Below are positions 45,869 to 54,386 of a DNA stretch of 64,000 nt, in pieces; position 1 is the stretch's first letter; each line of letters opens with the position of its first letter. Below the pieces are notes generated by a model. The model was not told the DNA's origin and did not search any database. It worked only from the letters and a program-made list of their open reading frames with translations. A program made the translations under genes and the position numbers. Source of the DNA: CAVZMI01 sp050011775 (GTDB lineage Bacteria > Bacteroidota > Ignavibacteria > UBA10030 > CAVZMI01); assembly GCA_050011775.1 (NCBI GenBank), contig JBEKIL010000002.1, positions 124,001 through 188,000 on the forward strand. The letters are read 5' to 3'.

Positions 45869-45909
45869 CAGGTTTTTTTATAGAGAGACTCGCATATATA
45901 ATTTTGTAA

Positions 45910-45996
45910 GTCGGGGGCGGCGAATCCCGCGAAGCGGGACGAGCAGTACTACACTTCCGAAGGAAGGGTATGTATGAGAGTCCCCCCGAGCGCACA
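45910..45996 (+). repeat. Partial second copy of tRNA-Lys 3' half with insert
   Basis: GTCGGGGG (45910-45917) equals the 5' side of the T arm (45841-45848), and 45978-45996 repeats 19 bases of the tRNA 3' end (45852-45870) exactly. Between them is an insert of about 60 bases with two tight hairpins (TCCCGC-GAA-GCGGGA and CTTCC-GAA-GGAAG). The T loop of the second copy is thus split by a hairpin-rich insert. The D and anticodon arms are missing, so it cannot make a tRNA. Confidence 0.75.
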
Positions 45997-46021
45997 TATA
46001 GCCATGTATGTGCATAAATAG

Positions 46022-46132
46022 CAGGTGGCCGAGCGCTGCACCGAGCCTGTCGAGGTGTAGTACCAATCCGTATCACTGAAGCTGTACTTTATTAAGACGG
46101 ATTGGTGCGTATCGAGGCCCCGAGCGCACCAA
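46022..46132. repeat. Palindromic element, copy B, ending in a third tRNA 3' end
   Basis: CAGGTGGCCGAG (46022-46033) opens the element; a hairpin CACC-GAGCCTGTCGA-GGTG lies at 46039-46057; bases 46057-46117 match 34911-34971 inverted at 61 of 61; the right side reads TATCGAGGCCCCGAGCGCACCA. The last 15 bases (46118-46132) equal a tRNA-Lys 3' end that still has its CCA and stands next to the terminator. Confidence 0.78.
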
Positions 46133-46133
46133 G

Positions 46134-46158
46134 AAGTCCTTTATATCAAGGGCTTTTT
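46134..46158 (+). terminator. Terminator of the tRNA-Lys region
   Basis: AAGTCCTT (46134-46141) pairs with AAGGGCTT (46148-46155), one wobble pair, six-base loop, then T run to 46158. It lies one base after the outermost ACCA copy of the tRNA end. From here to 46516 I see no gene, only AT-rich sequence. Confidence 0.8.
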
Positions 46159-46516
46159 AGTTAGTATTGCTATACTTGCATTTCCTGATATAATTCTCTA
46201 TTATCAAATTGAAGAAGTAACACCTCCCGAAAGTAATATTCATACTCGTTTCTTACGAGGATTCTGTACATATGCATCCTTTTCAAAAAATATTCCTATT
46301 TAGAAACGGCCTCGATACTATGTATCATCATTGGTTAATGTAAGGTAATTATTGAATCGGCGAATGATAACGTATGATTTATAGAATAGCTTCTCAATTT
46401 CTACGTCATTAAACCGCCGTATCAATTTACACAGGTAGGTAATGGATAACTTTTCGTTATCTCTCCCTGTGAGATTATTTTCTGTCGATGCAGATCAGAG
46501 TGGAGGGGAATAGATT

Positions 46517-46833
46517 ATGAAATATTGTATTGATCCGGGGGCTGTAGCGCATTCACCGATGCACCGAAATCCACACAAGAACTGGTTAAGCTGCCAAGCC
46601 GGAAAGCAATGACAAGCGGAGCAATGAAAGAAGTACCAGATAAAAGTGTGTTTGTTATGATGTCGAAAAAACGACTTGTCGAGACAGACACGAAATATCT
46701 TTCTGCTGAAGCGTTGTTTGCAAGCTTCCGCGAAGCGGTTATTAATAATAGTCCCAACGGCTAGGTTCCGCAATTTGGAGAGATTAAAGAAACAGGCGAT
46801 GAAGGAGGTGATTTTATTTTTGTGAGAAAATGA
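46517..46833 (+). pseudogene. Decayed lipoprotein gene (frameshift and in-frame TAG)
   Basis: ATG 46517 follows GGAGGGG (46502-46508) at good spacing but its frame soon loses sense. A different frame from 46534 reads SGGCSAFTDAPKSTQELV, a lipobox-like SGGC plus a soluble start, and continues with KSVFVMMSKKRLVETDTKYL to NNSPNG, then TAG (46762-46764). After the TAG the same frame goes on as VPQFGEIKETGDEGG...FIFVRK to TGA 46831. This looks like a lipoprotein gene of about 100 codons broken by a deletion in the signal-peptide region and a nonsense change. I do not recognise the family. Sequencing error is an alternative. Confidence 0.6.
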
Positions 46834-46918
46834 GGTTATCCAATACGACGATAGAAAAGTATATCGATTTTATTTTCCGTTCCATAACTAATTCAACTAT
46901 TCATTTCATGGAGGTTAT

Positions 46919-47503
46919 ATGACAAAATTATTATTCTCATGCTCAATTCTCATAGTGGTGTTGTTTATCGGTTGCGGCGGTCCAAAAACGATGCAGTCAA
47001 CGGCCGCGGGCAACATCCCAGAATGGTATTCCAATCCACCTCAGGATCCCAACTATATGTTTGCCGCAAGTACTGCAACGTCGCAGGATCTGCAGCTGGC
47101 GATCGATAAGGCGGCGACGAACGCACGGGGTGAAATCGGTCGGCAGGTCGATACGAAGGTCAGCGGGTTGCAGAAGAAATTCGACGAAGAGACCGGACTC
47201 GCAAAAGACGCACAACTGCTTCAAATGTTTTCACAAGCGACAAAAACAGTTGTGTCGACCAGTTTGTCCGGAAGCCGGATTGGGAAACAAGAAACGGTCA
47301 AGGACGGCGATAATTGGAGAGCATATGTACTGGTTCAATACCCGATAGGGGCCGCGAGTGAAGCGTTGAGAGAGCAGATTAAAAAGAACGAACAAATGTA
47401 CACGCGCTTCCGCGCCTCAGAGACGTTCAAAGAACTTGATGATGAAGTGCAGAAATATGAAGATTGGAAGAAGAATCAGGAAAAACAGCAAGAAGTCAAA
47501 TGA
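46919..47503 (+). CDS. LPP20-family lipoprotein
   Basis: A type II signal (LIVVLFIGCGG) with Cys as lipid site is followed by the LPP20 pattern IPEWYSNPPQDPNYMFAAST, AIDKAATNARGEIGRQVDTK, and a later VKDGDNWRAYVLVQYPIG. LPP20 domains occur in exported lipoproteins of unknown function. A basic/charged helix ends the protein (DEVQKYEDWKKNQEKQQE). TGGAGG precedes the ATG. The next gene overlaps it by four bases (ATGA), so they form an operon. Confidence 0.85.
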   Translation: MTKLLFSCSILIVVLFIGCGGPKTMQSTAAGNIPEWYSNPPQDPNYMFAASTATSQDLQLAIDKAATNARGEIGRQVDTKVSGLQKKFDEETGLAKDAQLLQMFSQATKTVVSTSLSGSRIGKQETVKDGDNWRAYVLVQYPIGAASEALREQIKKNEQMYTRFRASETFKELDDEVQKYEDWKKNQEKQQEVK

Positions 47504-48240
47504 AATCGATTGCTAGACCGCTCCGGATCGCAGGTCTGCTGACGCTCCTGGCACAAGGACTTGGGGCACAGCCATATCCAAAATGGTTTGTTCATCAGGG
47601 AGATATCCTGTGTAAGGAAATCGCTGTGGGGTATGCAAATCCCTCTTTCTATCCGGATTCGGCTGTCTCAGAAGCCGTCCGGAACGGTACGGAAAATTAT
47701 GTCCGCCAGCAGCGGTGTTCCATCGCTGGCGGACAGGCATTTTGGAGTACCGAAATCGGTACATTCTGGATGGGGGAGAATTTTAAGGAACGGTTTGATA
47801 CATCGGCGGTCGAAACGGCCGCGAAGAAGTTAGAAGTTATTAAGAAGTACATTTCACGATCTATCGTTCTTGTGCTCTTGAGCTCATCCGATAGTGCCGG
47901 GATCGAGATCAAAGAGCCGGTCGAATCGAAGCAACTGACCGTGGTGCCGCAATGGATTGGGGTATTGCCGTCCGATTCAGAGTATATCTACGCCGTGGGT
48001 ATGGCTCCAAAGTATTTTTATGAGAGGAGCTCGTGGATCGAAGCTGAACGAATGGCGCGGCGGAACCTTGCACGGAGTGTGTATGTCGATATCAAGGCGC
48101 TTCAGAAAATGGGCCGGCAAGGGCAGGAGATACAAAACGAGGAATTATCAATATCTCTGAAAAATATCGAAGTTGTATCAAGGTGGCGGGATGTGAATAA
48201 AGGGATCTTTTATATGCTGTTAAAAATGCCAATTCGGTAA
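47500..48240 (+). CDS. Exported protein with tandem LPP20-like units
   Basis: A signal peptide (IAGLLTLLAQGLGAQ) without lipobox leads a body with two LPP20-like units: PKWFVHQGD..AVGYANPS at the start, and PQWIGVLPSDSEYIYAVGMA with EAERMARRNLARSVYVDIKAL in the C-terminal half. The first unit is diverged and carries an extra Trp-rich stretch. The start is ATG 47500 overlapping the previous stop; the longer frame from 47464 would remove the signal. It is likely periplasmic and a partner of the lipoprotein encoded upstream. Confidence 0.72.
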   Translation: MKSIARPLRIAGLLTLLAQGLGAQPYPKWFVHQGDILCKEIAVGYANPSFYPDSAVSEAVRNGTENYVRQQRCSIAGGQAFWSTEIGTFWMGENFKERFDTSAVETAAKKLEVIKKYISRSIVLVLLSSSDSAGIEIKEPVESKQLTVVPQWIGVLPSDSEYIYAVGMAPKYFYERSSWIEAERMARRNLARSVYVDIKALQKMGRQGQEIQNEELSISLKNIEVVSRWRDVNKGIFYMLLKMPIR

Positions 48241-48255
48241 TAGAAGGGTGGAACT

Positions 48256-50766
48256 ATGAATATTTATTTACGACGTGCTGGTTTATTATTCTTGTTTCTT
48301 ACGGCAATGATACATTCGCTTGCCTCACAATCCGCGAACGAATTGTTTGATAGAGGTACGCGATTATTGAATGAGGGAAAATATGAGGAGGCAATAGAGG
48401 CCCTTCGTAGTGCGATGAGTAAAGATTCAACGATTAAACCTCAGGCCTATTTTATCATCGGAATCGCCTATGAAAATGCTGAGAGATATGATAAAGCAGC
48501 TGAATCATTAACAAACGCGATGAAATTGAATTATAATCGAAAGTCGAGCGGGATTCGCCTGGTAACAGTGCTTTTGAAACTCGGCCGGGAAAGTGAAGCT
48601 TGTGAACTGCTCCGTACGTATCCTGAGATCAAGACTTTTCTTCCACCCGAAGAGCTCGCCTTAGTTAATGTTATGCAGGGTGATAACAAAGAGGGGAAAA
48701 AAATATGGGCTGACTATGCCCGAAAATACCCGAACGATCCTCTCCCTATCCTCAGACTCTGTGAACTCGCTCTTCGTGAGAATACATCGGATGATATACG
48801 GAAGTATATCGATGTATTGGAAAAAATGAATAGCACGACCACAGAGGGATTCAACAATCTTATCGCGCAGCTTTTAAAGAAAAAATATTTCGAGGAATCG
48901 GAGAGACTGTTAACAATAATGTTTAAAGCAAATCCCAATGCATCTGAGAATTATGTGGCACTGATTCGACTCCATATCGAAGAGGAAAAGGATGTCGATC
49001 CGCAGGTTATACTCCCTCCTTTGAAAACAATTAGTGACGCACACCTCACGGCATGCTTCGATCTGGCGAGAAAATATGAGGAATGGGGAATAACAGATAA
49101 GGCAATTGAGTTACTGAACCGAATCGTTGAAATGAAACCGGAGTTTGCTCCGGCAAAATATGAATTCTTAAGCATGGTTTATCGAAAAGGAGACTACCAA
49201 CAAGGGATTCGACTATTAGAAGATCAATCGTGGATGCGGGATATACGGCAGGCTGCCGAATCGAACGCGGATTGGTGGTATCTGAAAGCAAAATATTATT
49301 CACACATTTTGGAACAGGGGAAGCGCGAGGAATCATCTCAGAAAGCAGTCGCATTGTATAGACAGGCGTCTGCCGAGCATCCCGACAGTCTTTCTCTGGT
49401 CCTTCAGATCTCCTTATCATATCTACTCGGTGGGGATGCATCGAATGCGGAAAGACAATTAAAGAAGTACCTTTCATTCAGTTCTTCGGCTGATCGTATG
49501 CTGGCTCAAACCGAATTGCAGAACTTCGTGAACGAGAAAGTAGCAGTTCAAGATGCCGGTTACTTAATGAAAGAATATTTCAGCAGAGAATCACTGAGTG
49601 ATAAAGAGGCGGAAAGAACACCATTACCCCGTCAGCCTTTTGTCCGGGATGCCATTCCGCCTCAGATTACCATTCTCTCCCCGAAACCGACGCGTGGGAT
49701 AGAGGAATTACAAACCGATTCACACGTTTGTCAAATCTCAGGTTTGGCGAGCGATTCGCAGGGTGTGAGTGTCGTCTATGTTGATGGAATGGATGCCCAG
49801 CTTTCTGAACCATCTCAATCAGAAATTGCGCAATATCAACTTACAGGGAAAGTGGTGAAGTTTGTGGGCGAAGGTATGCTTGCTCCCGGGAAAAATACCG
49901 TCGAAATTCATGCAGTCGACCTGTACGGCAATGTTGCAAGACGGACTATCGAGATTCAACGGACCTTGCCGGCCGCGACTGAAACAGTACCGACTCATAA
50001 ATTGCCAAGTATTTGGGCGGTGATTGTCGGCATATCGCAGTATGATGCAAGGGATCTTCGATTGGCGTTTGCAGATCGAGATGCCCAATCGATCTATGGA
50101 TTGTTGAAGAGTCCGCTGGGTGGAGCGGTACCGGACGACCATATTGCGTTCCTTACGAACCGTAACGCGACACGGGCGGAAGTGCTGCGCGCTATTAATG
50201 AAAAGCTTCGACTTGCGTTTGATGATGATGAAGTCATTATTTATCTTGCATGTCACGGCGTACCGGATGAGGTAACCAATGAAATCTATTTTCTTTGCTA
50301 TGACTCGCAACAGGAAAATATCATCGGTACTGGCATCTCACAACTGGATATCCAGAAGGCTATCTCTACGGCACGTGCGAAGAAGGTCGTCCTGATCGTT
50401 GATGCCTGTCATTCGGGGGGTGTCGGGCTTGCACCGAACATCGCTCAACGGGGCTCGTATGCAACGCTGACAAACAAGCTTTTACAGGAGCTCGGACAGG
50501 TTCGCGACGGGATTGCTATACTCAGCGCGTCGAGCGCCAGCGAATTTTCACAGGAAGGCCAGAGCTGGGAAGGACATGGTGCATTTACACACTATCTCAT
50601 CCGCGGTCTGTCAGGAGAAGCCGACAACAATAAAAATGGCCTCATCACGATTCGCGAGGTATATGAATATGTTTATCGAAAGGTTGCCGATGATACCGGA
50701 GGGAAACAGCATCCAAATCTAAGTGGGAAATTCGACAATGATTTACCGTTAAGTGTCGTGAAATAA
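48256..50766 (+). CDS. Exported TPR - Ig-like - caspase (peptidase C14) protein
   Basis: Signal peptide (GLLFLFLTAMIHSLASQ), then TPR-type repeats to about residue 440 (SANELFDRGTRLLNEGKYEE; KPQAYFIIGIAYENAERYDK and further), an Ig-like beta domain at about 470-580 (PPQITILSPKPTRG; GLASDSQGVSVVYVDGMDA; KNTVEIHAVDLYGN), and a C14 caspase domain at 585-830. The catalytic pair is visible: His667 in YLACHGVPD and Cys718 in VDACHSGG. Caspase-like peptidases cut after Arg/Lys or Asp; the target is unknown. Being exported, it acts outside the cytoplasm, unlike most defence-type bacterial caspases. GAAGGGTGG precedes the ATG. Confidence 0.9.
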   Translation: MNIYLRRAGLLFLFLTAMIHSLASQSANELFDRGTRLLNEGKYEEAIEALRSAMSKDSTIKPQAYFIIGIAYENAERYDKAAESLTNAMKLNYNRKSSGIRLVTVLLKLGRESEACELLRTYPEIKTFLPPEELALVNVMQGDNKEGKKIWADYARKYPNDPLPILRLCELALRENTSDDIRKYIDVLEKMNSTTTEGFNNLIAQLLKKKYFEESERLLTIMFKANPNASENYVALIRLHIEEEKDVDPQVILPPLKTISDAHLTACFDLARKYEEWGITDKAIELLNRIVEMKPEFAPAKYEFLSMVYRKGDYQQGIRLLEDQSWMRDIRQAAESNADWWYLKAKYYSHILEQGKREESSQKAVALYRQASAEHPDSLSLVLQISLSYLLGGDASNAERQLKKYLSFSSSADRMLAQTELQNFVNEKVAVQDAGYLMKEYFSRESLSDKEAERTPLPRQPFVRDAIPPQITILSPKPTRGIEELQTDSHVCQISGLASDSQGVSVVYVDGMDAQLSEPSQSEIAQYQLTGKVVKFVGEGMLAPGKNTVEIHAVDLYGNVARRTIEIQRTLPAATETVPTHKLPSIWAVIVGISQYDARDLRLAFADRDAQSIYGLLKSPLGGAVPDDHIAFLTNRNATRAEVLRAINEKLRLAFDDDEVIIYLACHGVPDEVTNEIYFLCYDSQQENIIGTGISQLDIQKAISTARAKKVVLIVDACHSGGVGLAPNIAQRGSYATLTNKLLQELGQVRDGIAILSASSASEFSQEGQSWEGHGAFTHYLIRGLSGEADNNKNGLITIREVYEYVYRKVADDTGGKQHPNLSGKFDNDLPLSVVK

Positions 50767-50797
50767 ATGTAGGACGGGATGTGGTCCGACTGGCATG

Positions 50798-50816
50798 CCC
50801 CGAGTATATCGAGGGG
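50798..50816. repeat. Minimal palindromic element, copy D
   Basis: CCCCGAG-TA-TATCGAGGGG. The inner ends CCGAG and TATCGAGG match the ends of elements at 34910, 46022 and 62859, here with only two bases between. Flanking cgggat/atcccg (near 50775 and 50840) may be outer arms. Confidence 0.5.
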
Positions 50817-50883
50817 TTCACTACAAACTATCCCGATGTCCAACAGCAGCAACTATTTCAGACTCGCTATCAAAAGGTTTTCA

Positions 50884-52362
50884 ATGATATTCTCGAGAGT
50901 AAAAGAATACGCCTTTATTCTCTCTGCCTTTCTTTCTATATGGAGTATAGCTCAAGCCCAGGACAATTATGAAAAATGGAAAAAACAGGAAGAGCAGAAA
51001 CTCCAGCAGTGGAAAGATGAGCGGGATCAGGCGTTTATAGAATTTCTGAAGAAGGAATGGAAGGAATTCCAGGCACTCCAGGGCTCGACAACCTTCGATG
51101 TACCCAAACCATCAAGATTGCCTGTTGCAACACCACCTCAACCGACGAAAGAAAATCCGACCGAGAAGCGTGTGATTGTGAGAGACGTAGAGATCCCAAA
51201 AACAGCTCCTCCTGCAGAGACGGTAAAAATGCCCACTCCCGATTTAAAGGACAATCGAGAGAATGTCGAACTGAGTTTCTTTGAAGCGACAATTCCAATA
51301 AGCTATGATCGAGCGATAAAATCGAAACCGGATGGACCTGTCGATGAAGAGTATATCAGCGGTTTCTGGGAGATGCTGAGCAAGTCCGATTATCAGAGTC
51401 TGCTAAAACAGACACAATTCTACAGGGATCGGATGAAGCTCAACGACTGGGGATATTGTGTTTTACTCAATTCAATTGCAGGTCGGATCTTTGCCAATGC
51501 GCATAATGAATGCAATATGTTTGTGTGGTTCATGCTGGCGAAATCCGGTTATCAGGCGAAAGTGGGATATAATGGAGACAAAATTTCTCTTCTACTTCCC
51601 ACTTCTCATAAATTATATAATCTTCCGTATTATATTCTGAGAAAATCCCAGTCACGATTCTATGCAGTGATTTTAGATCCCGCAGAAAAGCCTGCTGTCG
51701 AATCGATCAAGAGCTATGATCAGGATTATCCCGATGCTATGAAGGCGATAGAGTTTGCCATCGGTAATCCACCGGATATTAAAAATATTTTCGGCACGAA
51801 AAAGTTGAAATTTTCCTACATCGGTGAAGAACATGTACTCACCGTACAGTTTAACAAGAGCGATGTTGAATTCTTTGAATGGTATCCGCAGACCGATTTT
51901 GCGTTGTATTTTAATGCGTCGCCTTCCGAGGCAGCGGCGACATCGCTTCTGACACAGCTAAAGCCTTGTGTTCAGGGGAAAACCGAAACGGAAGCCGTGA
52001 ATCTCCTGCTTCGATTTGTCCAGACTGCTTTCGCATATAAAACCGATCAGGAGCAGTTTGGGAGAGAAAAACCTTTTTATCCCGACGAAACTTTATATTA
52101 TCCTTTCTCCGATTGTGAAGATCGCGCGGTTCTTTTTGCATATGTGACACGGAAACTTCTCGGGCTCGATGTGATCGGACTGAATTATCCAAATCATGTA
52201 GCGACAGCGGTGAGATTCAACAGCGATGTCGACGGTGATTCTTTGGTCTACCAGGGGAAGAAATATACGGTATGCGATCCGACATATGAAAATGCTACAT
52301 GTGGAATGTGTATGCCGGATTTTAGAAACGTAATGCCAGACGTTATTCAAATTATCGATTAG
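50884..52362 (+). CDS. Exported transglutaminase-like cysteine protein
   Basis: Signal peptide EYAFILSAFLSIWSIAQAQ, then a charged coiled helix (KWKKQEEQKLQQWKDERDQA), a Pro-rich linker, an unassigned alpha/beta region, and a transglutaminase-like domain at about 380-475. The Cys-His-Asp triad is visible: Cys411 in FSDCEDRAVLF, His438 in PNHVATAV, Asp465 in TVCDPTYEN. Members act as proteases or amidases, or as cross-linking enzymes. The open frame extends to 50779 but that part runs through a palindromic repeat; ATG 50884 has AAAAGG upstream and starts a perfect signal peptide. Confidence 0.82.
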   Translation: MIFSRVKEYAFILSAFLSIWSIAQAQDNYEKWKKQEEQKLQQWKDERDQAFIEFLKKEWKEFQALQGSTTFDVPKPSRLPVATPPQPTKENPTEKRVIVRDVEIPKTAPPAETVKMPTPDLKDNRENVELSFFEATIPISYDRAIKSKPDGPVDEEYISGFWEMLSKSDYQSLLKQTQFYRDRMKLNDWGYCVLLNSIAGRIFANAHNECNMFVWFMLAKSGYQAKVGYNGDKISLLLPTSHKLYNLPYYILRKSQSRFYAVILDPAEKPAVESIKSYDQDYPDAMKAIEFAIGNPPDIKNIFGTKKLKFSYIGEEHVLTVQFNKSDVEFFEWYPQTDFALYFNASPSEAAATSLLTQLKPCVQGKTETEAVNLLLRFVQTAFAYKTDQEQFGREKPFYPDETLYYPFSDCEDRAVLFAYVTRKLLGLDVIGLNYPNHVATAVRFNSDVDGDSLVYQGKKYTVCDPTYENATCGMCMPDFRNVMPDVIQIID

Positions 52363-52390
52363 CTTTTCTTTTTTCTATGGCTTTTTAGGT

Positions 52391-52508
52391 AAACACGGAG
52401 GACGCAAAGTTTTATTTGTAATGCGATTGATGAGAACACAAAGAAGAATTCCTTCTCTGTGATCTCAGAGACTGTAATATAGAATGTTCTCCGTGAACTC
52501 CGTGGTTT
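52391..52508. repeat. Inverted CACGGAG/CTCCGTG intergenic repeat
   Basis: Opens with AAACACGGAG and closes with CTCCGTG-AA-CTCCGTGG-TTTTTTT, so the ends pair and a T run follows. It resembles a very common type of intergenic repeat in environmental bacterial genomes and may also end transcription. It fills the gap between the transglutaminase-like gene and the next gene. Confidence 0.55.
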
Positions 52509-52528
52509 TTTTCTAAAAAGGATTTGTT

Positions 52529-54112
52529 ATGAGAATCGCATTTCTTTCTTTAAGTCTTTCAATGCTCTTGAGCGGGTTTATCGCTGCCGAAACACCCGAA
52601 TGGGTCAAGAACCTCGGAAAGAGTGTCCGCTATCCGGAGCAGCTCTATATTACAGGTTTCGGTATGGCCAAGCTCGACAAAGAGGAAAATCAGGCGCAGT
52701 GCCTGCAGCTTGCAGTCGATAGGGCGCGAAAAACTCTCATCGAAAAAATTCGTGTACGGGTGCAGAGCGTCGCCAGTTCCGAGACAAAAGAAATAAACGA
52801 AAAAATCGGCAGCTACTATACGAATGTCATCCAGACAAGCTCCAACCTCGAGTTGGACGGGCTCCAGACCGAATCGTACTATGACGACGACGATGGAATT
52901 GCCTATGGTTTTACATTTATCAATAGAGAACAGGTGACCGATGCAAATCGGGAGAAAACCAAAAACCTGCGGAAAGAAATACAAGGACACCTCGCGAATG
53001 GCAGGAGATTCGAAGATGCAAAACAGCGGACTCAAGCACTGAACGAATTTCTTGCATGTTATCCTCTTCTGCGAAAAATTGAAGAAGCGATGGCAATAAT
53101 TTCTGCATCGGAATCGAATGTGGCAAAAGCATTTGCCGAACTCGAGGATTCGACCGCGACCGATGTCGTGAGCTCCATTGAGGTTCAGCAGGCAGTGACA
53201 CGACTCATTCAACGGCCGGTGGATACGATTGATGAAATAGCATGGTGTATCGCTTACATGTTGAAGAATCAGACGGGGATTCCAGGGAAAACCGTCATGG
53301 TCGTTCCCTTCACGTATCAGGATACGAGACTCGGTAGCCCGTTCTCGCGATATTTCAAACAATCACTCGAAGATCAGTTGATCGAGCTTGCACAGTGGTC
53401 GATTGTCCAGCAAACGGCGGAGTTCCAGCCAAAGACGCGGGACGTCGGCCGCGAATACGCACAGGCAAGCGGCGCTGAATACGTCCTGAGCGGTACATAT
53501 TGGGAAATGCCCAATGAAGTGAAGTTCCAGGCTATTGTCCGCCAGGTGTCCGATGCACGAATCATCGCGAGCACGGAACATATCGCCCCGACATCAGTCA
53601 TCCAGGCATCAAATCTCAGTATCAAACCGCAGAACTTCAAAGAGGCTTTTGCGGACCAAAAAGAATTTAACACCGGAGAAGTCATCGATGGCGGACTGAA
53701 CCTGGAAGTCTGGACGAACAAAGGGGCCGAGAACTTGATTTTTACAAACGGCGAGCGTCTGACGGTTTCTCTGCGTGTGAACATGCCCTGTTACGTCCGC
53801 TTTATTTACCATCTGGCTAATGGCAAACGAGCGCTGCTCTTGAATAACCATTACATCGATGAGACTAAAGTAAATAAGGTATATGAAATACCTCAGGAAT
53901 TTGAATGTTTCCCTCCATTCGGTGCAGAATTTCTGCAGGTATTTGCACGCACGGAACCATTTGAAAAAGTTGAGACAGTTCAGCAGGATGACTACGAAAT
54001 ATTAAAAGAAGATTTATCAGATATTCTTGCAACAACCCGTGGATTGAAGAAAGTTAATCCGAAAGTACTACAGGTCGAGACACGGATTACGATTACAACG
54101 ATGGAGAAATAG
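52529..54112 (+). CDS. Exported LPP20 / FlgO-like / DUF4384 protein
   Basis: Signal peptide (LSLSMLLSGFIAAE), then an LPP20-like domain (PEWVKNLGKSVRYPEQLYIT; QLAVDRARKTLIEKIRVRV) to about residue 150, a helical part, a FlgO/CsgG-like domain at about 245-365 (VMVVPFTYQDTRLGSPFSRY, SGAEYVLSGTYWEM), and a DUF4384 domain at about 385-480 (LEVWTNKGAENLIFTNGERL, PCYVRFIYHLANGKRALLL). DUF4384 is often found with or fused to C14 caspase domains, so this protein is a good candidate partner of the caspase protein two genes upstream. Confidence 0.78.
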   Translation: MRIAFLSLSLSMLLSGFIAAETPEWVKNLGKSVRYPEQLYITGFGMAKLDKEENQAQCLQLAVDRARKTLIEKIRVRVQSVASSETKEINEKIGSYYTNVIQTSSNLELDGLQTESYYDDDDGIAYGFTFINREQVTDANREKTKNLRKEIQGHLANGRRFEDAKQRTQALNEFLACYPLLRKIEEAMAIISASESNVAKAFAELEDSTATDVVSSIEVQQAVTRLIQRPVDTIDEIAWCIAYMLKNQTGIPGKTVMVVPFTYQDTRLGSPFSRYFKQSLEDQLIELAQWSIVQQTAEFQPKTRDVGREYAQASGAEYVLSGTYWEMPNEVKFQAIVRQVSDARIIASTEHIAPTSVIQASNLSIKPQNFKEAFADQKEFNTGEVIDGGLNLEVWTNKGAENLIFTNGERLTVSLRVNMPCYVRFIYHLANGKRALLLNNHYIDETKVNKVYEIPQEFECFPPFGAEFLQVFARTEPFEKVETVQQDDYEILKEDLSDILATTRGLKKVNPKVLQVETRITITTMEK

Positions 54113-54194
54113 TGATACGCTTGTAATAGCAGAGATTAAAATCACATGATTATTTGTCGAAATAATAAGCACATCCTGAAAAATGCGAAAATAG

Positions 54195-54255
54195 CCCCGA
54201 CCTTCAGGTCGGGGAAACCAAAAAAGGCCGATAATTCGGAAGGGCTTTAGCCCTT
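54195..54255. repeat. Two adjacent hairpins in the gap before the giant gene
   Basis: CCCCGACCT-TC-AGGTCGGGG (54195-54214) is a perfect hairpin; AAGGGC-TTTA-GCCCTT lies at 54240-54255. A third short one, CCGATCA/TGATCGG, is at 54340-54360. The first resembles frequent GC-rich extragenic palindromes. The rest of 54113-54386 is gene-free. Confidence 0.6.
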
Positions 54256-54386
54256 TCTCGACTATCTCCAACGGAAGGAAAGACAATGGCGATCGGGCGT
54301 GATTGAACTTTGGAAGTCTGCTAAGATCGACTAAGTATTCCGATCAGAAGTTTTGATCGGCTTAATATGAAAGATTAGATAATCTT

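Noticed and set aside
45834..46076. Minus-strand open frames across the tRNA-Lys region
   Set aside because: They overlap the tRNA and palindromic repeats and are explained by these.
48256..50766. Caspase gene as part of an anti-phage defence system
   Set aside because: The protein has a signal peptide and exported neighbours, and no nucleic-acid sensor, NTPase or CRISPR gene lies nearby, so an envelope role is more likely.
50779..50883. N-terminal extension of the transglutaminase-like protein
   Set aside because: This part reads through a palindromic repeat; a signal peptide with its own ribosome-binding site starts at 50884.
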